From: Bacillus piscicola
GTDB lineage: Bacteria; Bacillota; Bacilli; Bacillales; Marinococcaceae
DNA: 64,000 nt
NCBI RefSeq assembly: GCF_022458745.1
Contig: NZ_JAJJJF010000001.1
Location: 558,001 to 622,000, forward strand
Direction: 5' to 3'
This document shows positions 17,373-27,038 of this stretch, in pieces. Position 1 is the first letter of the stretch. Each line of letters begins with the position of its first letter. The translations under genes and the position numbers were made by a program. Below the pieces are notes generated by a model. The model was not told the DNA's origin and did no database searches. It saw nothing but the letters and a program-made list of their open reading frames with translations.

Positions 17373-17433
17373 GCTTTCTTTGTGGTACAATGGACGTTGG
17401 AAAAACTGACGGATAAAGGAGAACCAGGTAAAA

Positions 17434-18057
17434 ATGAACATATTTTACAACGAACGCGGCATTGGGGATACACTACTTGTTTCTTTAAAGGAAATAGACA
17501 AAGAACAGCGGCTGGTTGAACGTAAAGGGGATGTAGCCAGGCTATATCACAAGGATAATGGTAATACAGTTGGATACCATATATTCAATGCTTCGAAATA
17601 TGGCCGCGTTAAAGGAAAAGGAATGCTCCCCCTCACGGAGGAAAATGTAACACTAATACGAAAAGCCCTCACGGAGAATGATTTCCCAGACAAACTGGAG
17701 CTGCCTGAGAAGCCATCTTTCGTTGTTGGTTTTGTGAAAGAGAAGAAAAAACATCCAGATGCAGACAAGCTCAGTGTATGCCAGGTAGATACCGGTGATA
17801 ATACTTTGCAGATTGTATGCGGAGCACCGAATGTAGATAAAGGTCAAAAGGTTGTCGTCGCCGTACCCGGTGCCACGATGCCGACAGGAATGAAAATTAA
17901 AAAATCAAAACTCCGAGGAGTAGCTTCTAATGGAATGATCTGTTCTGCAAAGGAACTGGTTTTAGCAGATGCCCCAGTAGAAAAGGGAATTTTAGTACTG
18001 GACGATCATTATGAAACAGGAGGAGATTTTCTAGTCCAGTATGCTACCACGCAGTAA
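17434..18057 (+). CDS. ytpR: YtpR, tRNA-binding-domain protein
   Basis: Protein of 207 residues with a short N-terminal domain and a C-terminal EMAPII/PheT-type OB-fold (residues about 95-203): [58 protein letters not shown]. These are the hallmarks of the tRNA-binding domain of phenylalanyl-tRNA synthetase beta and MetRS C-terminus, here free-standing. A role in tRNA binding is expected; no partner is identified. Ribosome binding site AAAGGAG. Confidence 0.85.
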   Translation: MNIFYNERGIGDTLLVSLKEIDKEQRLVERKGDVARLYHKDNGNTVGYHIFNASKYGRVKGKGMLPLTEENVTLIRKALTENDFPDKLELPEKPSFVVGFVKEKKKHPDADKLSVCQVDTGDNTLQIVCGAPNVDKGQKVVVAVPGATMPTGMKIKKSKLRGVASNGMICSAKELVLADAPVEKGILVLDDHYETGGDFLVQYATTQ

Positions 18058-18081
18058 ATCTAAGACAAACCTATTATTTTT

Positions 18082-18117
18082 AAAAAAACCACTTGTAGGG
18101 ACTAGTGGTTTTTTTCA
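18082..18117. terminator. Intrinsic terminator after ytpR
   Basis: AAAAACCACTTGT pairs with ACTAGTGGTTTTT with one mismatch; seven Ts follow. A-run on the other side allows use in both directions. Confidence 0.8.
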
Positions 18118-18167
18118 TGCTCCTTTACAATAAATAGAAGTAACTAGAAAAAAGAGGGGATAGTTAT

Positions 18168-20516
18168 ATGGCCGGTTCCTTTCAACATATAATCACAAAA
18201 GTACGCCGTTTTTTGTTTGGGGAAGAGTATGGAGACACAGGATCTGGAAAGAACGATTCTTTAGCTTCTAGTCCTTCCGTTTACAAAGGATTTCATGAAA
18301 AGGCTCCCCGTGTTATAAGCAGGGAAAGCACCTCAGTAAAAATGGTGCACCACTATCCAAAACAAGAGTATGCCGATAAGGAGGAACTGTCTTCTGTCTT
18401 TAACAACGAACACGAGGAGCACTTGAAAGTATTAAAGAAAGAGGAGGAACCCCCGGGAGAAGCTTTTGAAAGCAAGCAGACTTCTTTGTCGGAAAAATGG
18501 ATCAGCGAAAATTGGGAATTGGAGCGGTCACCACAAAATTACTTTCAAGGAAGTAATTTTGCGGCTAAAGACATACCGTCGCCGGTGTTTGGCTTTGAAA
18601 AGGCAGTACTTCATCCGGATAGTTTAAAAAGAAAATCAAACTCCATTCACAAAATGAATACAGAAAAAAATGATCATCTCCTGGTTAGTCAGGAAAGAGA
18701 GCGTCATGACTCGGAGGAATCAGAATATAGTATGAAGAATGATCCAGAGTCGGTTTCTAGTTCGGATAAAGGAGTCCCCGTTGAAAAAAGCAGAGAACAA
18801 GAGACGGAGCGGGAGGAACGAACGGGAGAAGCCACAACGTCTGCTAGCTGGCATTCAGAAAAAGACATGGACGTGAGACAGGATACAGCTAACGGTGAGG
18901 AAGAGGAAGTCCTTGCACAGAAGCCGCCGATGCTAAACAGAAAAGAGCGCCGCAGACAGGAAGCAGCAGAAAGAAAAAATACAGTTGGTGATACAAAAGC
19001 GAAGCAGGCAGATAGTGTACCATACAATGTACTTATGTATCCCGCTAAAAACAAAAAAAACTCTGTCATTCAGTCAACAGAAAACAGGCAAAGCGGTCAA
19101 CGGTACCAGTTTCCTTCGCTAACCTTATTAAAATCACCATCGCTGATGAAAGATACTGGAGCGGATGTGCTTCTAGCTCAAAAAACTCGGCTGGAAGAAA
19201 CGCTTCATAGCTTTAATGTTAAAGCAAGAGTGACAGATGTTACAAAGGGGCCGGCTGTTACCCGTTTTGAAGTGCAGCCTGAAGCCGGGGTAAAGGTAAA
19301 TAAGATAACTAACTTAGCGGACGATCTTAAACTGGCATTGGCAGCGAAAGACCTCCGAATGGAAGCGCCGATACCGGGAAAAAAAGCGATCGGTATCGAA
19401 GTGCCTAATTTGGAAAGCAAAGCTGTACTACTAAGTGAAATTTTAAAAAGTGATGTATTTACGCGCAGCACGTCCCCTTTAACCGTAGCGATGGGGCTTG
19501 ATATCTCTGGGAACCCGGTTGTCGCTGACTTGCAAAAAATGCCGCACGGGTTAATAGCGGGGGCGACGGGCTCTGGGAAAAGTGTATGTATTAATTCTGT
19601 ACTGCTTAGTCTTTTGTACAAAGCACGCCCGGATGAAGTGAAGCTGATACTGATTGATCCAAAAATGGTAGAGCTTGCGTCTTATAAGGATGTTCCACAT
19701 TTAGTGACACCGGTGATCAATGATGCAAAAGAGGCAACTGCTGCGTTGAAATGGGCAGTAGAAGAAATGGATGCTCGTTATGAAAAGCTGGCACATGAAG
19801 GAGTAAGAGATATTAAAAAATACAATGAGCAAATGGTGAAGCGGCAGCAATATGCTCAAAAAATGCCGTACATCGTCATCATCATTGATGAACTGGCCGA
19901 TCTTATGATGGTTTCCCCGCAGGAGGTGGAAGAAGCGATCTGCCGGATTGCTCAAAAGGCAAGAGCTTGCGGCATACATTTGTTACTAGCAACACAACGG
20001 CCTTCTGTTGACGTAATAACAGGGTTAATCAAGGCGAATATTCCAAGCAGAACAGCATTTGCTGTTTCCTCACAAGCGGATTCGCGTACGATCCTGGATA
20101 TAGGTGGAGCAGAAAGGCTTATTGGCAAAGGTGATATGCTTTTCTATGAAAATGGCACGCCAAAACCGATTCGGGTACAAGGGGCATTTGTAACAGATGA
20201 AGAAATCGACCGAGTGACGGATTTTGTAAAAGTCCAGCAGAAACCGTCTTTTTTATTTAACCAAGCGGACTTGAAGAAGAGATCTGACAGTCTAGAAAAC
20301 ACGGATGATTTGTTTCATGAGGCATGTCAGTTTGTTGCAGAGCAGGGAAGCGCCTCTTCCTCCCTTTTGCAAAGACGCTTTTCCATCGGGTATAATCGAG
20401 CTGCCAAGTTAATCGATTTAATGGAAGCAAAAGGGATCATATCAGAATCAATGGGAAGTAAACCACGCCGGGTTTTGATGACGGCTCGGGAGATTGAAGA
20501 CACCATTACCGTTTAA
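18168..20516 (+). CDS. sftA: SftA-type soluble DNA translocase (FtsK/SpoIIIE family)
   Basis: ATP-driven double-stranded DNA pump that helps clear chromosome from the division site. 782 residues, no membrane segments, as in B. subtilis SftA (YtpS) and unlike SpoIIIE. Residues 1-290 are acidic, low-complexity and probably disordered. The translocase core follows: the alpha-domain GPAVTRFEVQPEAGVKV near residue 363, Walker A GATGSGKS near 465, Walker B YIVIIIDELADLM near 565, then ATQRPSVDVITGLIKANIP, and a C-terminal winged-helix gamma domain (LLQRRFSIGYNRAAKLIDLM) that reads oriented DNA sites. The linker is shorter than in B. subtilis (952 residues). Confidence 0.92.
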   Translation: MAGSFQHIITKVRRFLFGEEYGDTGSGKNDSLASSPSVYKGFHEKAPRVISRESTSVKMVHHYPKQEYADKEELSSVFNNEHEEHLKVLKKEEEPPGEAFESKQTSLSEKWISENWELERSPQNYFQGSNFAAKDIPSPVFGFEKAVLHPDSLKRKSNSIHKMNTEKNDHLLVSQERERHDSEESEYSMKNDPESVSSSDKGVPVEKSREQETEREERTGEATTSASWHSEKDMDVRQDTANGEEEEVLAQKPPMLNRKERRRQEAAERKNTVGDTKAKQADSVPYNVLMYPAKNKKNSVIQSTENRQSGQRYQFPSLTLLKSPSLMKDTGADVLLAQKTRLEETLHSFNVKARVTDVTKGPAVTRFEVQPEAGVKVNKITNLADDLKLALAAKDLRMEAPIPGKKAIGIEVPNLESKAVLLSEILKSDVFTRSTSPLTVAMGLDISGNPVVADLQKMPHGLIAGATGSGKSVCINSVLLSLLYKARPDEVKLILIDPKMVELASYKDVPHLVTPVINDAKEATAALKWAVEEMDARYEKLAHEGVRDIKKYNEQMVKRQQYAQKMPYIVIIIDELADLMMVSPQEVEEAICRIAQKARACGIHLLLATQRPSVDVITGLIKANIPSRTAFAVSSQADSRTILDIGGAERLIGKGDMLFYENGTPKPIRVQGAFVTDEEIDRVTDFVKVQQKPSFLFNQADLKKRSDSLENTDDLFHEACQFVAEQGSASSSLLQRRFSIGYNRAAKLIDLMEAKGIISESMGSKPRRVLMTAREIEDTITV

Positions 20517-20681
20517 TCTCTTGTCAACTTGGCGTGGGTCCTATAAGATAAGAGTTACACAGAACCATCGCATTAAAACCAGCCTTTTGACAATCTAACA
20601 ATCCAGTACCGTTGCCGTTATTGTCGCAGCAGAGGCTGAATTTTACGTAAGTAGACTCTCACCAATAAAGGAGGATCTCTT

Positions 20682-20870
20682 ATGGAACAGATTCAGCTAG
20701 ATATTTTGGTAGGATTTATGTATCCGAAAGCTTTAGAATTGTTAAAAGAGGAAGAACGTCATGTTCCTATTGTACTTCAGGATGGTTTGCGGGAAATGAG
20801 TAAGACAGACGTACAAGAAATTGTAGGAGCTGTAATCATGGAACGCTGCAAAGATTCTGTGGTTCATTAA
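20682..20870 (+). CDS. Small hypothetical protein
   Basis: A 62-residue acidic, helical protein (FMYPKALELLKEEERHVPIV near residues 12-31) with no signal peptide or cysteine. The start is well supported by AAAGGAGG seven bases upstream, and a strong terminator follows, so it appears to be its own unit between sftA and murC. I do not recognise the family. Confidence 0.6.
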   Translation: MEQIQLDILVGFMYPKALELLKEEERHVPIVLQDGLREMSKTDVQEIVGAVIMERCKDSVVH

Positions 20871-20882
20871 AAGATTTTGGAG

Positions 20883-20950
20883 AACTGTCTCAAGAGGGGT
20901 AGACGGATGCACGACAGCTTCCTAACCTCCTATTGAGACAGTTTCTTTCT
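20883..20950 (+). terminator. Strong intrinsic terminator
   Basis: Eleven-base perfect stem AACTGTCTCAA/TTGAGACAGTT with an inner GAGG/CCTC pairing and a following T-rich tract (TTTCTTTCT). Confidence 0.8.
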
Positions 20951-21114
20951 GAATAAAAAGGTGAAGGATAGACACAATACGGGAAGGAATAAATTTCAAG
21001 ACGCACGTCGGCTGCTGTCAATGTATATACTATCAAGAAGAAGCAGCCCGCCTTATCCGGAAAATGGAAGTGCACCAGCTATTGTTAAGCCTTATTGGAG
21101 CAGGTTGTCATTTC

Positions 21115-21210
21115 TGATATAATAAAAAAACGTGCAAAATAGTACATAAACCTTTGGAAACTTAAAGGTTTCTAGTCCGTTTGATGCTTGTTTCGCCAAG
21201 CAGGACGGAC
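21115..21210 (+). promoter_or_regulatory. murC promoter and structured leader
   Basis: TGATATAAT at 21115-21123 is an extended -10; no clear -35. The transcript would carry two hairpins: AAACCTTT (21148)/AAAGGTTT (21164), then a nested stem GTCCGT (21175)/ACGGAC (21205) enclosing GCTTG/CAAGC. The second ends 28 bases before the murC start. No T-run follows either stem. Upstream of the promoter, 20951-21114 contains a further hairpin GGCTGCT (21010)/AGCAGCC (21042) and no convincing gene. Confidence 0.5.
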
Positions 21211-21237
21211 AGTAGGATAAGATGGAGGGCCATAATT

Positions 21238-22542
21238 ATGACTACCTATCATTTTATAGGCATAAAAGGATCAGGAATGAGTGCGCTGGCTCAGATTCTC
21301 CATGATATGAACTTTGCTGTCCAAGGTTCTGATGTGGATAAGCGGTTTTTTACACAGGTACCGTTAGAAAAGAAGGGAATTCCTATACTTCCTTTTCAAA
21401 AGGCGAACATTCATGAAGAACATACGGTCATTGCCTCTGCCGCCTATGGGGATGACAATGAAGAAGTGAAAAGAGCCAATGAATTAGGTATCCCCGTGTA
21501 CCGTTACCCATATTTTCTTGGGAAGTTTCTGGAGCAATTCACATCGATAGCAGTGACGGGATCTCACGGGAAAACATCCACAACAGGATTGTTAGCCCAT
21601 GTACTCGGTGCCTACAGACCTACTTCCTATTTGATAGGAGATGGAACAGGGAAGGGAGAAGAAAACAGCTCTTTCTTTGCCTTCGAAGCTTGTGAGTACA
21701 GACGCCATTTTCTAAACTATGAACCTGACTATGCTATTATCACAAATATTGATTATGATCATCCTGACTATTTTCAAGATATGGGGGATGTAGTTTCTGC
21801 TTTCGAGGAAATGGCCCATCAAGTTAAAAAGGGGATCGTAGCCTGCGGGGACGATGAACATTTACAAACGTTAAATGCACCAGTACCTATTATGTATTAT
21901 GGCTTAGATGGAAAATATGATTTCAATGCGGAAAATATTAAAGTCACGGAAAACGGAACAACATTTGATGTACTCATCCGCGGAGATCGTTTTGAAACGT
22001 TTACGATACCGGGTTATGGCAGGCATAATGTACTGAATGCATTAGGTGTGATTACTCTCTGTCATTATGAAGATGTGCCTGTTTCTGTCGTGAAAGAACA
22101 GTTAGCTAACTTTCAAGGAGTAAAGCGCCGTTTTTCAGAAAAACAACTGCAAAGCCAAGTATTGATCGATGATTATGCTCATCACCCTGTCGAAATTGAA
22201 GCGACAATAGAAGCCGCTCAGCAAAAGTACCCTAATCGTGAAATCGTTGCAGTGTTTCAACCGCATACTTTTTCTAGAACAGAGGCATTTCTCGATGGAT
22301 TTGCTACAAGCCTGCAAAGAGCAGATCATGTCTATCTGTGCGATATTTTCAGTTCTGCAAGAGAGCAGCAAGGGGCACTGACTATAGAAGATTTGCAAAA
22401 CAAGATACCAGGTGCTCATTGTATAAAAGACAAAGAAGTAGCAGATCTGGCTGCATACAAAGATGGCGTATTATTGTTTATGGGGGCTGGTGATATTCAA
22501 AAGTTTCAAGAGGCCTATGAACAAACACAGCAAGAGAGCTAA
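21238..22542 (+). CDS. murC: UDP-N-acetylmuramate--L-alanine ligase
   Basis: Adds L-alanine to UDP-MurNAc in the first peptide step of peptidoglycan synthesis, in the cytosol. 434 residues with the three Mur ligase domains: a UDP-binding Rossmann domain opening [18 protein letters not shown], the ATPase domain with [13 protein letters not shown] near residue 104, and a C-terminal domain with [10 protein letters not shown] near 311. The ATG at 21238 has GGAGGG eight bases before it. In B. subtilis murC likewise follows sftA and precedes ytxG. Confidence 0.95.
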   Translation: MTTYHFIGIKGSGMSALAQILHDMNFAVQGSDVDKRFFTQVPLEKKGIPILPFQKANIHEEHTVIASAAYGDDNEEVKRANELGIPVYRYPYFLGKFLEQFTSIAVTGSHGKTSTTGLLAHVLGAYRPTSYLIGDGTGKGEENSSFFAFEACEYRRHFLNYEPDYAIITNIDYDHPDYFQDMGDVVSAFEEMAHQVKKGIVACGDDEHLQTLNAPVPIMYYGLDGKYDFNAENIKVTENGTTFDVLIRGDRFETFTIPGYGRHNVLNALGVITLCHYEDVPVSVVKEQLANFQGVKRRFSEKQLQSQVLIDDYAHHPVEIEATIEAAQQKYPNREIVAVFQPHTFSRTEAFLDGFATSLQRADHVYLCDIFSSAREQQGALTIEDLQNKIPGAHCIKDKEVADLAAYKDGVLLFMGAGDIQKFQEAYEQTQQES

Positions 22543-22549
22543 CTTTCTC

Positions 22550-22580
22550 GCCCCTTTCTTGGATAAGGGGCTTTTATTTT
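22550..22580 (+). terminator. Intrinsic terminator of murC
   Basis: GCCCCTT (22550)/AAGGGGC (22565) stem followed by TTTTATTTT. Confidence 0.85.
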
Positions 22581-22610
22581 CGGCTTCATTGTATCTTTTT
22601 TAAACAACCA

Positions 22611-22640
22611 GCAGGATTTGTTACGTGTTTTATCGAAGAT
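22611..22640 (+). promoter_or_regulatory. Sigma-H-like promoter of ytxG-ytxH
   Basis: GCAGGATTT at 22611-22619 is a full match to the sigma-H -35 (RnAGGAwwW); after 12 bases comes ATCGAAGAT (22632-22640), one base off RnnGAATww. In B. subtilis the ytxGHJ operon is known to be under sigma-B and sigma-H control. Confidence 0.55.
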
Positions 22641-22756
22641 TCCGTTATGGGATTTTAAAAGGACAAGTCCGTTCTTTGAAAAATGTGTTTCAGACAGAAG
22701 AAAGAGTGGTATGTGATTGATGGTGGACTAACCAAAATAGGAGGTGGAACCGTCCA

Positions 22757-23209
22757 ATGGAACTCGTTTATATTAGTGCTCTAATTGTTGCTGTTTCAAT
22801 TGCTGTATTGATTATCTACATCATTAAAACATTAAAAACAGCTACCGGAGCGATGAATGATGTTGCGGAAACCCTAAAACGTTTTGAAGAACAAATTCAA
22901 GGTATTACTAATGAATCCGAACAGGTCATGCACAGAACGAATAACATAGTGGAGGACATCCAACACAAGACCGAATCATTGAACGGTTTATTTGCGTCCC
23001 TTCAAGATGTGGGGAATTCCCTTCAATCTGTCAGCCGCTCTTTTCGAGAAATGTCTGAAACGGCAGCCCGCCAATCAAGACAGCAATCTGAACAAGTTGC
23101 CCAAGTAATGCAGTGGGGAAACGCAGCCATTGATTTATATGGAAAATGGCAGAAGAGAAAGACAGAAACGGAAAGACCTAAAGAAGTAAAGTCTTATACT
23201 GGAGGGTGA
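22757..23209 (+). CDS. ytxG: YtxG-like DUF948 membrane-anchored protein
   Basis: Stress/stationary-phase protein of 150 residues. One N-terminal membrane helix (residues about 5-25) is followed by a long amphipathic coiled-coil (residues 30-125, e.g. DVAETLKRFEEQIQGIT) typical of DUF948. Five bases separate it from ytxH, so both are co-transcribed. Molecular role unknown in the family. Confidence 0.83.
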   Translation: MELVYISALIVAVSIAVLIIYIIKTLKTATGAMNDVAETLKRFEEQIQGITNESEQVMHRTNNIVEDIQHKTESLNGLFASLQDVGNSLQSVSRSFREMSETAARQSRQQSEQVAQVMQWGNAAIDLYGKWQKRKTETERPKEVKSYTGG

Positions 23210-23213
23210 TCGC

Positions 23214-23651
23214 ATGTCAGAAATGAATACGAAAGATTTCTTTATTGGCTCATTAATTGGAGGCATAGTTGGTGCGTCTGCTGCACTGTTGCTTGCCCCT
23301 AAATCTGGAAGAGAACTCCGCAGTGATATTACAGAGGGAGCACAGACAGCTCGTGAACGAACAAGTGAATTTACTTCTGATGCTTATGAGAAAGGTTCTG
23401 AGTGGGCCTCCTTTGCAAAAGAAAAATCTTCGTCACTGGCTAAGAATGTTTCAGAGCAGTCGAACAAATGGTATGGACGTGTGAAAGAAGTTGCAAAAAG
23501 ACAGGACGATGATGAGAAAACGGCAGATGAACTGGCTGATGAATTGTCGAATGATTTAGGTGCAGCTGAAACTTCCGCTATGGCTGAGTCAGTAGAAAGT
23601 GATGTTAGACAGTTGCATGCTTCAACGGAAGAAGGAGCAACTCGCGAATAA
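23214..23651 (+). CDS. ytxH: YtxH-like general stress protein
   Basis: Protein of 145 residues. It opens with the signature FFIGSLIGGIVGASAALLLA then PKSGRELR, i.e. a Gly-zipper hydrophobic helix followed by PKSGxELR, which defines the YtxH family. The rest is polar, helical and rich in Ala, Glu, Ser and Lys, probably coiled-coil. GGAGGGTGATCGC precedes the ATG. The third B. subtilis operon member, ytxJ, is missing; a terminator follows instead. Confidence 0.85.
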   Translation: MSEMNTKDFFIGSLIGGIVGASAALLLAPKSGRELRSDITEGAQTARERTSEFTSDAYEKGSEWASFAKEKSSSLAKNVSEQSNKWYGRVKEVAKRQDDDEKTADELADELSNDLGAAETSAMAESVESDVRQLHASTEEGATRE

Positions 23652-23684
23652 AGCGTGTGTGACCTCTTTGTAATTTCAGATGAG

Positions 23685-23721
23685 ACCGTCCGTATGTTTT
23701 TTTGCGGGCGGTTTATTTTTT
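23685..23721 (+). terminator. Intrinsic terminator of ytxGH
   Basis: ACCGTCCG (23685)/CGGGCGGT (23705) with one G-U pair, followed by TTATTTTTT. Confidence 0.8.
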
Positions 23722-23798
23722 GTCACCCAAAAAAGGCCTTTCATTATAGGGTTTTTTACTTTATCACTTAAAAGCGTTTAATTATTAAAGTGGAGAGG

Positions 23799-23827
23799 GT
23801 GACATTATGAATAACTTCGTATATAAT
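23799..23827 (+). promoter_or_regulatory. Sigma-A promoter of aroA
   Basis: GTGACA (23799-23804), 17-base spacer, TATAAT (23822-23827). Transcript start would be about 70 bases before the aroA start codon. Confidence 0.65.
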
Positions 23828-23903
23828 AGTCCCTAATCATAAAAATAAGTTTTCTTGTTTTTAAGAGAAAGATATGGGAATCGTACGAGAGGAGTGGAGA
23901 ATA

Positions 23904-24980
23904 TTGAGTAATGAACAGCTTGAAGCATTACGGGAACAACTAGACAGGGTTAATTTACAATTATTAGAGTTGGTTAATGAGCGAGGCAGGATAGCTCAGG
24001 AAATCGGCCAAGTGAAAAGCAAGGCCGGACAAAAACGATTTGATCCAGTCCGTGAAAGAAAGATGCTTGATATGATAGCTGAAAACAATAATGGCCCGTT
24101 TTCTACGTCTACTTTACAGCATCTATTTAAACAAATTTTTCAGCTGAGCTTAGAGCTTCAAGAAGATGACAATCGTAAAGCGCTTCTTGTCTCAAGAAAG
24201 AAAAAGGCGGAAGATACGATAGTAGACTTAAAAGGTGAAACCGTAGGAGACGGCACGCAACGTATGATTATCGGGCCTTGCTCGGTGGAAAGCTACGATC
24301 AAGTTTACGAAGTAGCGTCGGCAATGAAAGAACAAGGTATGCGCCTGCTGCGCGGTGGTGCCTTTAAACCCCGGACCTCGCCTTATGACTTCCAAGGACT
24401 CGGCGTGGAAGGCTTAGAAATTTTGCGTCGTGTAGCGGATGAGCTGGATATGGTAGTCATTAGTGAAGTGATGAATCCGCAGGATATTGAAATGGCCACT
24501 GAGTATATTGATGTCATTCAAATAGGTGCACGTAATATGCAGAACTTCGATTTGTTAAAAGAGTCTGGGGCTTCGGATAAGCCTGTACTCTTGAAACGAG
24601 GCCTGTCAGCAACAATTGATGAATTCATTAAGGCAGCAGAGTACATTATTGCAAAAGGCAATGAGAATATTATGCTCTGTGAGCGTGGCATTCGAACGTA
24701 TGAAAAAGCAACTCGGAACACTCTTGATATTTCTGCAGTCCCTATTTTAAAGCAGGAAACACACCTTCCAGTTCTTGTAGATGTAACGCACTCTACCGGC
24801 CGCCGGGATTTGCTGCTTCCGGCAGCTAAAGCAGCGCTTGCTATTGGCGCTGATGCTATAATGGCAGAGGTGCATCCAGACCCGGCAGTCGCCTTGTCTG
24901 ATTCAGCACAGCAAATGAATATACCACAGTTTAATGAGTTTGTTGAATCTCTTCGTGAAGCTGGATTGTATAAACGATAA
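23904..24980 (+). CDS. aroA: Chorismate mutase - DAHP synthase fusion, AroA(G)
   Basis: Bifunctional entry enzyme of aromatic amino acid synthesis: condenses PEP and erythrose 4-phosphate to DAHP, with an N-terminal AroQ-type chorismate mutase that also mediates feedback inhibition. 358 residues, exactly the B. subtilis length. Residues 1-90 form the mutase helices ([11 protein letters not shown]-type segment [19 protein letters not shown]); residues 110-358 are the DAHP synthase barrel with [31 protein letters not shown] and [15 protein letters not shown] chose TTG at 23904 (GGAGTGGAG just upstream); an ATG at 23874 would add ten residues. Confidence 0.92.
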   Translation: MSNEQLEALREQLDRVNLQLLELVNERGRIAQEIGQVKSKAGQKRFDPVRERKMLDMIAENNNGPFSTSTLQHLFKQIFQLSLELQEDDNRKALLVSRKKKAEDTIVDLKGETVGDGTQRMIIGPCSVESYDQVYEVASAMKEQGMRLLRGGAFKPRTSPYDFQGLGVEGLEILRRVADELDMVVISEVMNPQDIEMATEYIDVIQIGARNMQNFDLLKESGASDKPVLLKRGLSATIDEFIKAAEYIIAKGNENIMLCERGIRTYEKATRNTLDISAVPILKQETHLPVLVDVTHSTGRRDLLLPAAKAALAIGADAIMAEVHPDPAVALSDSAQQMNIPQFNEFVESLREAGLYKR

Positions 24981-24989
24981 GAGAACCGT

Positions 24990-25023
24990 AAAACGCCTTT
25001 CTTATTCAAAGAAGGCGTTTTTC
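24990..25023 (+). terminator. Intrinsic terminator of aroA
   Basis: AAACGCCTTTC pairs with GAAGGCGTTT, followed by a T-run. Confidence 0.85.
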
Positions 25024-25158
25024 TTGTGAAAATCTATGCAAAAACTTACGATCACGCCGATATAACTAAGGAAGGGAATTGCGGAACCTCCTCCAGTTAT
25101 AATATGATAGCTCTATACGTATGAAAACAAATGAAAGGAAAAAAGAGGAGGCAATCCA

Positions 25159-26160
25159 GTGAGTGCAACTATATATGACGTAGCAAGAGAAGCAGGAGTA
25201 TCAATGGCAACCGTTTCACGTGTAGTAAACGGCAATCCCAATGTAAAACCAACGACGAGAAAAAAGGTCCTGGAGGCTATAGAACAATTAGGATATCGTC
25301 CTAACGCAGTAGCAAGAGGACTGGCAAGTAAAAAGACAACGACAGTTGGGGTTATTATTCCAGACATTTCCCGTACCTTTTTTGCGGAGTTGGCGCGCGG
25401 GATTGAGGATATCGCAACGATGTATAAATACAACATTATCTTATCAAACTCTGACCAAAACAAGGATAAAGAGATCCATTTGATCAATACACTTTTGGAA
25501 AAACAAGTAGATGGTATCTTGTTTATGGGCAGTGAAGTTACAGACGAACATGTAAATCATTTTAAGCAATCACCTGTTCCGGTTGTACTAGCAGCGACTC
25601 TTGATAAAAATCAATCGCTTCCTTCCGTAAACATAGACTATCATCAAGGCGCATTCGATGCGGTGATGGAGTTTGTTAAAGCCGGCCATTCGCGGATTGG
25701 CATGGTATCTGGGTCGATAGAAGATCCATTAAATGGATACCAAAAGTTTAGCGGTTATAAAAAAGCATTGGAAGCGGGCGGACTGCCATTTGATGAAAAA
25801 CTGGTTGCCTTGGGGGACTACACTTACAGTTCCGGCATTGAAGCAGTACAGGCATTAAGAAAACTGGACGCCCCACCGACTGCTATATTTACCGCTACAG
25901 ATGAAATGGCACTGGGCGTCATTCACGGAATGCAGGACGAGGGTACCTTAGTACCGGATGATGTACAAGTTATTGGTTTTAACAATACACGGCTAGCAAC
26001 GATGGTGCGGCCAAGACTGACTACCGTCGTGCAGCCGATGTATGACATAGGGGCCGTGTCGATGCGGCTGTTAACAAAATATATGAACAAAGAGGAAGTA
26101 GAGAATAAGATTGTGGTTCTCCCTCATCGCTTGGAATATCGGGATTCAACCAAATTTTAA
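25159..26160 (+). CDS. ccpA: Catabolite control protein A
   Basis: LacI-family master regulator of carbon catabolite control; with HPr(Ser-P) it binds cre sites. 333 residues. The N-terminal HTH ([20 protein letters not shown]) and hinge helix ([14 protein letters not shown]) are nearly identical to B. subtilis CcpA, followed by a periplasmic-binding-protein-like core. Start is GTG at 25159 with GAGGAGG seven bases upstream. A possible promoter is TTGCGG (25079) with TATGAT (25103). Downstream motPS follow after 65 bases with no terminator, consistent with a ccpA-motPS operon as in B. subtilis. Confidence 0.96.
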   Translation: MSATIYDVAREAGVSMATVSRVVNGNPNVKPTTRKKVLEAIEQLGYRPNAVARGLASKKTTTVGVIIPDISRTFFAELARGIEDIATMYKYNIILSNSDQNKDKEIHLINTLLEKQVDGILFMGSEVTDEHVNHFKQSPVPVVLAATLDKNQSLPSVNIDYHQGAFDAVMEFVKAGHSRIGMVSGSIEDPLNGYQKFSGYKKALEAGGLPFDEKLVALGDYTYSSGIEAVQALRKLDAPPTAIFTATDEMALGVIHGMQDEGTLVPDDVQVIGFNNTRLATMVRPRLTTVVQPMYDIGAVSMRLLTKYMNKEEVENKIVVLPHRLEYRDSTKF

Positions 26161-26225
26161 AGCAACAGCTCATCTCTCTTTGTCAGTTTAGGGAAAATTT
26201 TTAGCAGAGGGAGTTAAGACTGCCT

Positions 26226-27038
26226 ATGAAAAAATTAGATTTACTAACGCCTGTCGGAATCATCCTCGGTCTGGTGACTATGTTGTTTGCCGTGTTTATT
26301 AATGCGGATATGGGGTCGGTTATATTTTTCGTGCAGATCGCCTCATTTCTCATCGTCGTTGGAGGCTTGGCAGCTGCCTTATTAATAAATTTTTCCATTC
26401 AGGAAATAAAGCTGCTGCCACGGGTCACACGCGAAGCCTTTCATTATGAAGAACATAATCTTACTCAGTTAATTGATACGTTCGTAACCCTTGCAACAAA
26501 AGCGCGCAGAGAAGGCTTACTTGCTTTGGAAGCTGGTTTAGAAGAGGTAGATGATCCGTTTATTAAAAAGGGTGTCATGCTTGCTGTAGACGGGATTGAG
26601 CCTGATGTTATCAAAGACATTATGATGGCCGAAGTAGTAGCAATGGAAGAGCGGCACCAAAAAGGACGTTTGTTATATGAAAAAGCAGGAGAATATGCAC
26701 CATCATGGGGAATGGTCGGTACGCTTATTGGTCTTGTGCTTATGCTGCAAGAGTTACAAGATCCGACTTCACTGGGGCCCAACATGGCATTAGCTCTCAT
26801 TACAACGTTGTATGGTACAGTGCTTGCAAACTTAATTTTTCTGCCGATTGCCAGCAAATTAGAACAGAAAACCGAAAATGAAGTATTTGTTAAGCAAATA
26901 GTGGTAGAAGGTGTAATTGGTGTTCAGTCAGGACAAAACCCAAAGATCTTGGAAGAAAAACTGAGTGCATTTGCCAAGAAAAACAAAAAAGAAGAAATGA
27001 TAAAGGAAACGGAGGAATTAGTAAATGAGGCGCAATAA
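26226..27038 (+). CDS. motP: Flagellar motor stator subunit MotP
   Basis: MotA/PomA family stator protein, 270 residues, four membrane helices (about residues 6-25, 33-53, 157-177, 188-210) with the large cytoplasmic loop that contacts the rotor between helices 2 and 3. Signatures: GVMLAVDGIEPDVIKDIM and PSWGMVGTLIGLVLML near residue 158. MotP pairs with MotS, encoded immediately downstream with a 14-base overlap. In Bacillus the MotPS complex is the sodium-coupled stator, whereas MotAB uses protons; sodium coupling here is inferred from that. Confidence 0.92.
   Translation: MKKLDLLTPVGIILGLVTMLFAVFINADMGSVIFFVQIASFLIVVGGLAAALLINFSIQEIKLLPRVTREAFHYEEHNLTQLIDTFVTLATKARREGLLALEAGLEEVDDPFIKKGVMLAVDGIEPDVIKDIMMAEVVAMEERHQKGRLLYEKAGEYAPSWGMVGTLIGLVLMLQELQDPTSLGPNMALALITTLYGTVLANLIFLPIASKLEQKTENEVFVKQIVVEGVIGVQSGQNPKILEEKLSAFAKKNKKEEMIKETEELVNEAQ

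Noticed and set aside
18168-19040. Acidic, low-complexity N-terminal part of sftA as a possible separate gene or frameshift
   Set aside because: One uninterrupted frame joins it to the translocase core, and SftA proteins are known for long variable N-terminal linkers.
20961-21122. GTG- or ATG-initiated frame of 53 or 33 codons upstream of murC
   Set aside because: No proper ribosome binding site, it runs into the murC -10, and it contains a hairpin; probably chance.
23807-23836. Nine-codon frame with Phe and Tyr before aroA, resembling an aromatic leader peptide
   Set aside because: It overlaps the -35 to -10 region of the best aroA promoter (23799-23827), so it would not be in the aroA mRNA, and no attenuator hairpin follows.
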